The position numbers were made by a program, and so were the translations under genes. Of a stretch of DNA of 9,928 nt, positions 1-6,934 are shown piece by piece (within the stretch, counting starts at the first letter, position 1; each line of letters starts with the position of its first letter). The notes below the pieces were generated by a model. It did not search any database and had not been told where the DNA came from. It saw only the letters and a program-made list of their open reading frames with translations. The DNA is taken from contig JBFWLP010000112.1 of NCBI GenBank assembly GCA_050252075.1, forward strand, positions 1-9,928. The letters are read 5' to 3'. This DNA comes from JAAYGT01 sp050252075 (GTDB lineage Bacteria; Pseudomonadota; Gammaproteobacteria; Burkholderiales; Burkholderiaceae_B).

Positions 1-1
1 G

Positions 2-637
2 GGCGCGCTACCCACGCTTATGCTGCCCGTCATTATCCTGGGGGGGATTTTCGGCGGCATTGTGACGGTGACCGAGGCGGCGGTGCTTGCCGTCGTGTAC
101 GCATTTTTCCTTTCTTGCGTTGTGTACAGGGAGATCCGTTTCAGGGATTTACCGGATGTCTGCATGAAAGTGTTGCGTATATCGGTTCCCATACAGCTCA
201 TCGTGTCCATCTCCGCCATGTTTGCGTGGATCGTCACCACTGAACAGATAACCCAGAATTTTGTCACGCTGTTCACGCAAATGACATCGGACCCCCTGGT
301 GTTCCTGTTGTTGATCAGTGCCTTTCTGCTGCTTCTGGGCACCTTCATGGAAAGCAATGCGCTTATCATCATCCTGATTCCCATCCTGATGCCCGTGGTG
401 ACGCAGTATGGAATCGATCCGGTGCACTTCGCGATCCTGTTTGTCACGAATTTATGTATCGGTGCGGTGACTCCGCCGCTGGGCGTCACCTTGATGACGG
501 CCTCCCGGATCGCCGGAATACGCTTTTCCGAGGCGTGCACCAGTTTGTGGCCTTTTCTGGCGTCCATGATCGTTACGCTTATTCTTGTGTTGCTGGTTCC
601 AGGGCTGTCAACCTGGCTGCCCGATTTAATGCGCTAG
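2..637 (+). CDS. TRAP transporter large permease, DctM type (3' part; start lies left of the window)
   Basis: The reading frame is open from base 2 and gives about 211 residues, the C-terminal half of a protein that is usually around 425 residues. It is the large inner-membrane subunit of a TRAP (tripartite ATP-independent periplasmic) transporter, which takes up organic acids with a periplasmic binding protein and a small membrane subunit, driven by an ion gradient. Family signatures are visible: GGIFGGIVTVTEAA near the left edge, the run GTFMESNALIIILIPILMP, and LCIGAVTPPLGVTLM. About five hydrophobic segments alternate with short polar loops, ending in a last helix before the stop. The Met codon at 20 is internal, because family sequence (ALPTL) continues upstream of it. 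It is followed after 18 bases by the dehydratase small subunit, so it probably imports that pathway's substrate. The binding protein and small permease are presumably further left. Identification is secure; the substrate is unknown. Confidence 0.93.
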   Translation, partial: GALPTLMLPVIILGGIFGGIVTVTEAAVLAVVYAFFLSCVVYREIRFRDLPDVCMKVLRISVPIQLIVSISAMFAWIVTTEQITQNFVTLFTQMTSDPLVFLLLISAFLLLLGTFMESNALIIILIPILMPVVTQYGIDPVHFAILFVTNLCIGAVTPPLGVTLMTASRIAGIRFSEACTSLWPFLASMIVTLILVLLVPGLSTWLPDLMR

Positions 638-643
638 TTGTTC

Positions 644-649
644 AGGGAG
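644..649 (+). promoter_or_regulatory. Ribosome binding site fixing a TTG start for the dehydratase small subunit
   Basis: AGGGAG lies 6 bases upstream of the TTG at 656. The other candidate start, a TTG at 638 that touches the stop codon of the permease gene, has no such site. This supports initiation at 656 and a 106-residue product that begins close to the conserved SAF-domain sequence. Confidence 0.6.
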
Positions 650-655
650 ATCAAG

Positions 656-976
656 TTGACTGATAAAGCTGCTATCCAGATCCGCGATGTGGACCACGTT
701 GCGACGGCCACCAGTGAGTTGTTGCCGGGCGAAACCGTGAGTATCCGCGGGGTACACCCCGACCATCAGGTTGTCGTGCATGAAGTCATCCCGGTGGGAC
801 ACAAGATCGCACTGCGGGATATTGCGGTCAATGAGGAAATTCTCAAGTATGGCGAGATCATCGGGTCTGCCGTGCTTCCTATACCGGCGGGTCATCATGT
901 TCATGTACACAACTGCCGTGGTTTGAAAGCCCGCCGTTTTTCCGGCACGTCCGGCTCAGGAGACAACCATGATTGA
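656..976 (+). CDS. UxaA/GarD-family dehydratase, small SAF-domain subunit
   Basis: This 106-residue protein matches the N-terminal SAF domain of altronate/galactarate dehydratases, here encoded as a separate small subunit. Conserved family sequence includes VATA (15-18), the core IPVGHKIAL (45-53), KYGEIIG (64-70) and IPAGHHVHVHN (76-86). In single-chain family members this domain precedes the large catalytic domain, so the product should form a complex with the next protein in the cytoplasm and catalyse elimination from a hydroxyacid. The TTG start at 656 is chosen because AGGGAG sits 6 bases upstream; a longer form from TTG 638 would add six residues. The C-terminal tail after position 87 looks unconserved. 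The gene overlaps the large subunit by 8 bases (969-976), consistent with coupled translation and fixed stoichiometry. Split UxaA-like pairs also include SuyA/SuyB sulfolactate sulfo-lyases, so the substrate cannot be assigned. Confidence 0.85.
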   Translation: MTDKAAIQIRDVDHVATATSELLPGETVSIRGVHPDHQVVVHEVIPVGHKIALRDIAVNEEILKYGEIIGSAVLPIPAGHHVHVHNCRGLKARRFSGTSGSGDNHD

Positions 977-2189
977 CACCACGTTTATGGGCTATCGGCG
1001 CAGCAACGGCGCGATAGGTATTCGTAACCATGTTCTGGTGATACCCACGGTTTCCTGTGTGAACAGGGTGGCCATGGACATCGCCAACAAGGCGGGTGCG
1101 GTAACGTTTCTGCATCCTTATGGCTGTACCTTCGATGCCGAGGAAAACAGCCTTACCGAGCATGCTTATATCGGCCATGGCCTGCATCCGAACGTTGGCG
1201 CGGTGCTCGTGCTGAGCCTGGGCTGTGAAACCGCATCGGCGGCGCGGGTTGCCCAAGGCATCGCCGCGTCGGGCAAGCGTGTGGAAACCCTGATCGTCCA
1301 GCGGGAAGGGGGGTCAAGAACCACGGGCATGGCCGGCATCGAGATTGTTCGCGACATGCGTCGCGAGCTGGACGCGCAGCCCATGGAGCCGGGCGACTTG
1401 TCCGAGCTGCTCATTGCGCTGGAGTGCGGATCATCCGATGCATTTTCCGGCCTGACGGCCAACCCGGCGGTGGGCGAGGCGGCCGATATCATCGTGGCCA
1501 AAGGCGGCACGGTCATTCTGTCCGAGGTCACGGAAATGGTGGGTGCCGAGCACGTGTTGGCCAGGCGCGGGAAAAATGACCAGATCCGCCAGGAACTGTT
1601 GTCGTTGATCAAGAAGTACGAAGTGGATCTTTCCATGTCCACAGAAGATGACAGCGGTATTTTTATTTCGCCCGGGAATGTGGCCGGCGGGCTCACGACC
1701 ATTGAAGAAAAGTCACTCGGGTGTATTTACAAGGCCGGGACACAAACCATCACGCAAATTGTCGGCTATGGCCATGCGCCTACCGAGCGAGGCGTGATTA
1801 TCATGGACACGCCGGGCTTCGACATTGCCTCGGTCACGGGTAAAGTGGCCGGCGGCGCGCATATGGTTTTGTTTACAACCGGCAAGGGCACGCCCACCGG
1901 CTCCTCGATCGCGCCAGTGCTGAAGATCAGCTCCAACAATAAAACCTTTCATCATCTGAATGAAGACACCGACATGAGCGCCGGCGACGTTCTCGAGGGA
2001 ACAAAGACCCTGCGGCAGGTGGGCCAGGAGATCGCCCAGCTGGTGATGGACGTGGCGCGGGGCAAGCAGGCCAAGGGCGAGTATTACAACATTCAGGAAT
2101 TTGCCATACCGAATGTCAGCGTGGTGAAAAAAGAAGTGATCCATGCCGAACTGGCCAAACTCAACGATTTTCGATTTGTACAATCATGA
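969..2189 (+). CDS. UxaA/GarD-family dehydratase, large catalytic subunit (altronate/galactarate dehydratase-like)
   Basis: The 406-residue protein covers the catalytic region of D-altronate/D-galactarate dehydratases, metal-dependent enzymes that remove water from sugar acids to give 2-keto-3-deoxy acids. Visible motifs are GYRRSNGAIGIRNHVLV (8-24), TVSCVNRVA with Cys30, HPYGC with Cys53, LSLGCE with Cys86, and the strongly conserved ALECGSSDAFSGLTANPAVG (150-169) with Cys153. Later blocks are SPGNVAGGLTTIEEKSLG and GHAPTERGVIIMDTPG. The conserved cysteines are candidates for metal binding or catalysis. The length is right for a large subunit lacking the SAF domain, which the preceding gene supplies. 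An AGGAG site lies 6 bases before the ATG. The stop overlaps the next start as ATGA (2186-2189). Related split enzymes include the sulfo-lyase SuyB, so the leaving group (water or sulfite) is not certain. The family assignment is firm; the substrate is unknown. Confidence 0.92.
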   Translation: MIDTTFMGYRRSNGAIGIRNHVLVIPTVSCVNRVAMDIANKAGAVTFLHPYGCTFDAEENSLTEHAYIGHGLHPNVGAVLVLSLGCETASAARVAQGIAASGKRVETLIVQREGGSRTTGMAGIEIVRDMRRELDAQPMEPGDLSELLIALECGSSDAFSGLTANPAVGEAADIIVAKGGTVILSEVTEMVGAEHVLARRGKNDQIRQELLSLIKKYEVDLSMSTEDDSGIFISPGNVAGGLTTIEEKSLGCIYKAGTQTITQIVGYGHAPTERGVIIMDTPGFDIASVTGKVAGGAHMVLFTTGKGTPTGSSIAPVLKISSNNKTFHHLNEDTDMSAGDVLEGTKTLRQVGQEIAQLVMDVARGKQAKGEYYNIQEFAIPNVSVVKKEVIHAELAKLNDFRFVQS

Positions 2190-3001
2190 AACTAGCCTAT
2201 ATGTATGCAACGCCCGATGTGAATCACTCCCAGGTGACGGCGATTCAGGGCGACATTGCAGCCACTCTGGCACACATTCGCCAGGTGGGTTACCAGGGCG
2301 TCGAGTTTCTGGTTTCCGATCCGGCACGTATCGATGCGGCGGCCTTGAGCAAGTCGGTGGCTGAAAGCGGCCTGGATGTTCCCGCGTTGTGCACAGGCGA
2401 GGTTTACGGGGATGCCAGGCTGTCGTTTGCCGACCCCGACCCCGCCAAGCGGCGTCAGGCGCGTGATCGCATGAAGGCGGCAATGGAGCTTGCCTCGCGC
2501 TTTGGCGCCGCTGTCAATGTAGGCCGTTTGCGTGGAAGGTTTCATGACGGCATCGCGCCCGAGCAAACACTCGACTGGATACGGCAGGCCCTGGACGAGT
2601 GCGCAACCGCCTGCCCCGACACCCGGATCGTGATGGAACCGGTGAATCATCAGTATGCCAATTGCCTCATGGGTACGCGTGATATGCTCGATTTCATCGA
2701 CTCGGTTGCGCTGCCGAATGTGGGCATCATGCTCGACATGGTCCACATTCTCATGGAGGGCGAAGATCTGCCGGCATCGCTGCGTCTTGCCCGGGACCGC
2801 GGCTGTTTCTGGCATTTTCATGTCAGCGACTCCGACCGGCTTCCCATGGGTGACGGCCACTACCCCATCGCGCCGGTGATTCAGGCATTGCACGACGTGG
2901 GCTACGATGACTATGTCACGGTTGAAACGTTCCAGATTCCCGACAGCCGGTACGCTATTGAACGAAGCTACGATACGCTTCGACCCTATTTCCAGGCCTA
3001 A
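2186..3001 (+). CDS. Sugar-phosphate isomerase/epimerase-like TIM-barrel protein (AP endonuclease 2 / xylose isomerase-like fold)
   Basis: This 271-residue protein has the length and layout of xylose-isomerase-like TIM barrels such as D-tagatose/psicose 3-epimerase, hydroxypyruvate isomerase and 2-oxo-tetronate isomerase. The expected metal-binding set is visible at conventional spacing: Glu151 in VMEPVNHQ, Asp184 in IMLDMVH, His212 in HFHVSDSD and Glu247 in VTVETFQ. The sequence GVEFLVSD (38-45) matches the early barrel strand of the family, and GDGH (222-225) follows the metal histidine. There is no signal peptide, so it acts in the cytoplasm. It starts inside the stop codon of the dehydratase gene (ATGA overlap) and probably works on the same hydroxyacid, epimerising or isomerising it before or after dehydration. 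The family is secure, but members differ widely in substrate and I cannot choose between epimerase and isomerase activity. Confidence 0.85.
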   Translation: MKLAYMYATPDVNHSQVTAIQGDIAATLAHIRQVGYQGVEFLVSDPARIDAAALSKSVAESGLDVPALCTGEVYGDARLSFADPDPAKRRQARDRMKAAMELASRFGAAVNVGRLRGRFHDGIAPEQTLDWIRQALDECATACPDTRIVMEPVNHQYANCLMGTRDMLDFIDSVALPNVGIMLDMVHILMEGEDLPASLRLARDRGCFWHFHVSDSDRLPMGDGHYPIAPVIQALHDVGYDDYVTVETFQIPDSRYAIERSYDTLRPYFQA

Positions 3002-3022
3002 CGATCTAACAAAGGTAAATGA

Positions 3023-3775
3023 ATGAAAATTGCACGCTTTTCCATTAACGGACAAGTCAGTTACGGGGTTGTCGACGGCGACAACATCAAAGTGCTTCGC
3101 TCCGGGCTATTCGAGTCCCCCGAGTACACGGGGGAACAGCACGCATTGGGCAATGTGAAATTGCTCGCGCCCGTAGAGCCCGGCAAGCTGGTGTGTGTCG
3201 GTCTGAACTATCGCTTGCATGCCGAAGAGTCCGGCGTGCCTGTTCCCGATGAACCCATGCTGTTCATGTGCTCCCCCCAAGCCATCATTGCACCGGGGGA
3301 AACCATCGTGCTCGACAACGCCAACGATCGCATCGATTACGAGGCCGAAATTGCGGTCGTGATCGGTCGTACCGCCCGGAATGTTTCCCGCGCCGACGCC
3401 GCGAACTACATTTTTGGCTATACATGTGCCAACGATGTGTCGAACCGCGATTTGCAGCGTAAAGACGGCCAGTTTACGCGTGCGAAATCATTTGATACCT
3501 ACAAGCCCATGGGGCCATGGATAGAAACCGATCTCGATGCGGAAAACGTTGCCATCACGTTGTGGCAGAACGGCCAGGTTCGGCAATCTTCGAATACGAA
3601 CGACATGATTTTCCCGATCAGTCGCGTGGTGGAGTTCGTGTCCGGCATCATGACGCTGTTGCCGGGCGACGTCATCATTACCGGAACACCGTCGGGTGTC
3701 GGTCCCATGAAGAAAGGCGACCAGATCGAAATCGAGATCGAAGGAATCGGCCGGATCAGCAACCCGGTCGTGTGA
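3023..3775 (+). CDS. Fumarylacetoacetate hydrolase (FAH) family protein
   Basis: The 250-residue protein has the complete FAH fold: a short N-terminal domain, then the catalytic domain starting near KLVCVGLNYRLHAEE (55-69). The divalent-metal ligands of the family are visible as Glu107 and Glu109 in DYEAEIAVVIG and Asp138 in CANDVSNRDLQ. Lys155 precedes SFDTYKPMGPW, and the closing ITGTPSGVG motif is present near residue 213. FAH-family enzymes hydrolyse or decarboxylate carbon-carbon bonds in 2,4-diketo acids, or isomerise or hydrate 2-oxo acids. Behind a dehydratase, a role on a 2-keto-3-deoxy or 2,4-diketo acid is likely. Annotations such as 5-carboxymethyl-2-oxo-hex-3-ene-dioate decarboxylase are possible for this family but not supported by the neighbours. 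The start at 3023 is preceded by AAAGG with a 7-base spacer; an out-of-frame ATG at 3019 is not used. The family call is firm; the exact reaction is inferred. Confidence 0.9.
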   Translation: MKIARFSINGQVSYGVVDGDNIKVLRSGLFESPEYTGEQHALGNVKLLAPVEPGKLVCVGLNYRLHAEESGVPVPDEPMLFMCSPQAIIAPGETIVLDNANDRIDYEAEIAVVIGRTARNVSRADAANYIFGYTCANDVSNRDLQRKDGQFTRAKSFDTYKPMGPWIETDLDAENVAITLWQNGQVRQSSNTNDMIFPISRVVEFVSGIMTLLPGDVIITGTPSGVGPMKKGDQIEIEIEGIGRISNPVV

Positions 3776-3781
3776 CCCCGT

Positions 3782-4672
3782 ATGCATGCCACGACACCTG
3801 TCAACATCGATCGTGCCTTCCTTGATCGGGAATACGACAATGTAGCCAAGGTGTCCCCGTCGTATTTTCGGCGGGTTATTGACGCGCTGGATCACGCCAG
3901 CCGCCATGCCCGCACGCAGTACGATGCACACCTGAATGTGCCTTACGGCCCATCAGGCCTGGAAACGCTGGACATATTCTGCGCCTCTGAAAAAGACGCG
4001 CCGGTACATGTGTTCTTTCATGGCGGCTACTGGCATGCGCTCGATAAAGCAAGTTTCAGCTATGTTGCCAATGGCCTGGTTCCGCACGGCGTTACCACGG
4101 TCATTGTCAATTATCCCTTGATGCCTGCCGTGCGTATGGACGAGCTTGTGGATGCGTGCTGCCGCGCCCTGGCGTGGGTGCACCGCCACCTTGCCGATTA
4201 TCGGGCCGATCCCGGCAAATTGTCACTGTCGGGTCATTCTGCCGGCGCGCATATCGTGGCAATGCTGCTTGCTGATCGTGAAGGCCAGTTTCCGGTGCTA
4301 CCGGCTTTGCAAGGGGCGTGTCTATTCAGCGGAATCTACGATCTTCAACCTATTCGGTCCAGTTTTGTCAACGATACCTTGGGGCTGTCTGCGGCAGAGG
4401 CTGAGCGCAACAGCCCCATGCGATTTCGTTGCAGGCAGCGAATTCCCGTGACCATCGCCGTTGGCGGTGACGAAGGTAGCGAGTATTTGCGCCAGTCGGG
4501 TGTCTTGCTGCGGGCATGGAAGGGTTCCGGTCGTGACCCTGAACTTACCGTGTTAAGACACCAGAATCATTTTTCAATCCGCGAGCAACTGGGTGATCCT
4601 GGCAGTCCGGCAATCCGTCTGGTGCTGGAGCAACTGAAACGCGCCAGGCAAGGTATTGGAACCCCCCTCTGA
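3782..4672 (+). CDS. Alpha/beta hydrolase, kynurenine-formamidase-like esterase/amidase
   Basis: This 296-residue serine hydrolase carries the HGGYW oxyanion motif (80-84) of the formamidase/BD-FAE type and the nucleophile elbow GHSAG with Ser153. The acid is probably among the residues at 230-231 (GGDEGSEYLRQS), and the catalytic histidine is His263 in HQNHFSI. The N-terminal sequence DRAFLDREYDN resembles that of formamidase-like hydrolases found in bacterial catabolic operons. No signal peptide is seen, so it is cytoplasmic. It starts 6 bases after the FAH gene stop, without a clear ribosome binding site, so translation probably depends on ribosomes finishing the FAH gene. It is the last gene of the operon. 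No other tryptophan or kynurenine pathway gene is present, so true kynurenine formamidase activity is doubtful; it may cleave an ester, amide or lactone related to the imported acid. Confidence 0.85.
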   Translation: MHATTPVNIDRAFLDREYDNVAKVSPSYFRRVIDALDHASRHARTQYDAHLNVPYGPSGLETLDIFCASEKDAPVHVFFHGGYWHALDKASFSYVANGLVPHGVTTVIVNYPLMPAVRMDELVDACCRALAWVHRHLADYRADPGKLSLSGHSAGAHIVAMLLADREGQFPVLPALQGACLFSGIYDLQPIRSSFVNDTLGLSAAEAERNSPMRFRCRQRIPVTIAVGGDEGSEYLRQSGVLLRAWKGSGRDPELTVLRHQNHFSIREQLGDPGSPAIRLVLEQLKRARQGIGTPL

Positions 4673-4683
4673 CACCGTAACAA

Positions 4684-5850
4684 TCAGCACCGCTCAACAA
4701 TAGTGGCCGTGGCCATGCCATGGCCCACGCAAAACACAATCAGCCCCAGCGTGCCGTCGGTCGCCTCCAGCCCGCTGAGTGTTTTGGCGATCAGACCCGC
4801 TCCGGTGGCGCCCAGCGGATGCCCGTGAGCAATGGCACCCCCCCATTGGTTAAAGCGATCGTGCTCCACGCCGAATTCGCGTGACCATGCCAATGGCACG
4901 CAGGCGAAGGCTTCATTCACCTCGATCCAGTCGATATCCGTCAGATCAAGGCCGGCGGTTTTCAGTGCTTTGCGGGTGGCCGGCAGAATACCGTCGAGCT
5001 GCATGCGAGGGTCGGATCCCAGTGTGACGCGGGCAAGGAATCGTGCTTTCACAGGCAGCCCGTCGGCACGGGCGCGCTCTTCGTTGCCCACCAGCACGGC
5101 GGCGGCGCCGTCGGTCATCTGGCTGGCGTTGCCGGCGGTGATGATGCCGTGTTCCGGATCAAAAATGGGTTGCAGTGACGCCATTTTCTCTTGACTTAGC
5201 GCCGTTCGAATGCCTTCGTCGCGGCAAAGCGTTTGTTTAGCGCCCTCAATGGTGATGTCGATGCCTACGATCTCCTTATGGTGCTGCGCCTGGGCGGCCA
5301 TGTGGGCGCGCCGGTGGCTTTCCATGGCGTAGGCATCCAGCTCTGCACGCGTCAAGCCCCAGTGCTGTGCAACGTACTCGGCGCTGATCCCCTGGTGCGG
5401 CAGTTCATGCCGGGCCAGCAGGTCGGGGTTCAGCGATTGCCAGTCAGTGAATGCCGGGCCGAGCGTAACGTCGACGAACATGGGCACCCGGCTCATGCTT
5501 TCCACGCCACCGCCAATGGCGTAGCCCGCGTCACCGGCAGCCACGGCCTGCGCGGCCATATGGACGGCGGTTTGGCCCGATCCGCACATACGGTTCAGGG
5601 TAACGCCGGGAACGTGGATCGGTAATCCGGCAAGCAGGGCGGCTTGCCGTGCCACATTGCCGCCTTGTTCGCCGGCCTGGGTGACGCAGCCGGCGATAAG
5701 GTCGTCTACATGGTCGCCCTCCAAGCCGCTGCGCTTCAGGATCCCTTGCACGGTATGAGCCAGCAAGCTGTCCGGCCGCCAGTGACTCAGCGCGCCCCCG
5801 CGTTTGCCAAACGGGGTGCGTACCGCATCAATAATTACCGGACGGTTCAT
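4684..5850 (-). CDS. Thiolase family protein (acetyl-CoA acetyltransferase-type)
   Basis: The 388-residue protein has the full length and all catalytic elements of a thiolase, which cleaves 3-ketoacyl-CoA with free CoA or runs the reverse condensation. Acyl-accepting Cys89 lies in NRMCGSGQTA, VNEAFA spans roughly 311-316, His344 sits in AIAHGHPLGATG, and the second catalytic Cys374 is in FCVGHGMATA. The N-terminus VIIDAVRTPFGK is typical. His377 in the CVGHG loop replaces a small residue common in many biosynthetic thiolases (CxGGG), but the general thiolase signature still fits. An AAGGAG site (plus-strand 5857-5862) sits 6 bases before the ATG. It is the last gene of the minus-strand operon, 56 bases after the Bug protein gene, and would perform the final thiolytic step of the CoA pathway. 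The substrate chain cannot be read from the sequence. Confidence 0.93.
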   Translation of the reverse strand: MNRPVIIDAVRTPFGKRGGALSHWRPDSLLAHTVQGILKRSGLEGDHVDDLIAGCVTQAGEQGGNVARQAALLAGLPIHVPGVTLNRMCGSGQTAVHMAAQAVAAGDAGYAIGGGVESMSRVPMFVDVTLGPAFTDWQSLNPDLLARHELPHQGISAEYVAQHWGLTRAELDAYAMESHRRAHMAAQAQHHKEIVGIDITIEGAKQTLCRDEGIRTALSQEKMASLQPIFDPEHGIITAGNASQMTDGAAAVLVGNEERARADGLPVKARFLARVTLGSDPRMQLDGILPATRKALKTAGLDLTDIDWIEVNEAFACVPLAWSREFGVEHDRFNQWGGAIAHGHPLGATGAGLIAKTLSGLEATDGTLGLIVFCVGHGMATATIVERC

Positions 5851-5906
5851 GAAGATCTCCTTGCCAGGACGGCGTAAACGACAAAAGGGTTAGCAGGGCG
5901 GCCGGC

Positions 5907-6884
5907 TTACTGGGTTTGCAGGCCAAGTTCGCGCACAAGATCGCCCCACTTGGCGTTCTCGGCCTTGATGAACTTGGCGAACTCGGGTTGATCCATGGGT
6001 GACACTTCCGATCCGGTGTTCGCGATCTTTTCCTGTGTTTCGGGCATGGCAAGAATGTCTTTCATTGCTCCGGCCAGTGTGTCAACCACCGGTTTCGGAG
6101 TGCCCGCCGGTGCGAGCAGCCCGTACCACACCGTGGCTTCATAGCCGGGATCTTTCAGTAGCTCGCCCAGGGTGGGGGTATCGGGAATGCGCGACGACCG
6201 TTCTTTGGTGCCAATGGCCAGCGCGTTCATGCGGCCCGAGGTGATTTGCTGGGCTGCCGCAGGCAGCACCGGGAAATAGAACGATACCTCGCCGCTGATC
6301 ACGTCGGTCATGGCCTGTGAGCCGGTGCGATAGGGCACGTCTTTGACATCCAGCCCCAGCAGTTTTCCCAGCAAAGCTACTTCCAGGTGGCTGGGTGCTC
6401 CCTTGCCCGATGTGGCGTAATTCAGTTTTCCCGGGTTCGCCTTGGCCTGCTTCACCAGATCGTCAAACGTTTTTATCCCCTGGTCCGCGCCCGACACCAG
6501 CACCATGGGAAGGGTGGCAACCCGCATGATGGGTGTGAAATCTTTTGTGGCGTCGTATTTCGGGTTGGCCTCCATATGCGGGCTGACGGTGAGCGTGGTG
6601 GGGGCAAACAGCAATGTGTAGCCGTCCGGGTTGGCGCGTGCGGCGGCTACGGTACCAATGGCGCCTCCGGCACCGGGCTGGTTTTCCACAACCACGGAAC
6701 CTTTCAGTTTGGCGGCAAGCTGGTCGCTGATAATTCGGGCAATGGTGTCGGCACCGCTGCCGGCGCCATAAGCCACAATAATCTTGACCGGACGGTTGGG
6801 GTAATTGCCGGCCTGGGCGTAAGCCGTTCCGGCCAGGGCGGTGCATGCCAGCGATGCAGCGATCCACAGTTTCATATTTTTCAT
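5907..6884 (-). CDS. Bug-family (TctC) periplasmic solute-binding protein
   Basis: The 325-residue protein begins with a Sec signal peptide: Lys2 and Lys5, a hydrophobic stretch from about residue 6 to 19, and a likely cleavage site after AYA (21-23). The mature part shows the tripartite tricarboxylate transporter receptor pattern: YPNRPVKIIVAYGAG near the N-terminus, VVVENQPGAGGAIG, NPGKLNYATSGKGAPSHL, and VPYRTGSQAMTDVISGEV. The C-terminus (PEFAKFIKAENAKWGDLV) matches family endings. Such proteins bind carboxylates in the periplasm for TctA/TctB-type permeases, but no permease gene is present here. Bug genes are hugely expanded and often stand alone in Bordetella-like bacteria. GAGGAG (plus-strand 6892-6897) lies 7 bases before the ATG at 6884, favouring it over a second ATG nine bases downstream. 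Its position between the CoA-transferase and thiolase genes implies that it captures the acid fed into this pathway. Confidence 0.94.
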   Translation of the reverse strand: MKNMKLWIAASLACTALAGTAYAQAGNYPNRPVKIIVAYGAGSGADTIARIISDQLAAKLKGSVVVENQPGAGGAIGTVAAARANPDGYTLLFAPTTLTVSPHMEANPKYDATKDFTPIMRVATLPMVLVSGADQGIKTFDDLVKQAKANPGKLNYATSGKGAPSHLEVALLGKLLGLDVKDVPYRTGSQAMTDVISGEVSFYFPVLPAAAQQITSGRMNALAIGTKERSSRIPDTPTLGELLKDPGYEATVWYGLLAPAGTPKPVVDTLAGAMKDILAMPETQEKIANTGSEVSPMDQPEFAKFIKAENAKWGDLVRELGLQTQ

Positions 6885-6934
6885 GGTTTGTCTCCTCGTG
6901 GTCTAACGTTCTGTCTTTACATGGATGGACTACT

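Noticed and set aside
638..655. TTG at 638 as the start of the dehydratase small subunit
   Set aside because: It abuts the permease stop without a ribosome binding site, whereas AGGGAG is correctly placed for the TTG at 656.
2192..3055. Long open frame of 287 codons on the minus strand, opposite the isomerase gene
   Set aside because: The translation has no recognisable domain and is rich in His, Arg and Cys in the manner of antisense GC-rich frames. The plus-strand gene has clear metal-binding motifs and operon spacing.
4711..4725. GGCCAT-GCC-ATGGCC hairpin near the convergent junction, considered as a terminator
   Set aside because: It lies within thiolase codons for the conserved catalytic CVGHGMA region, and no T-run follows on either strand, so coding constraint explains it.
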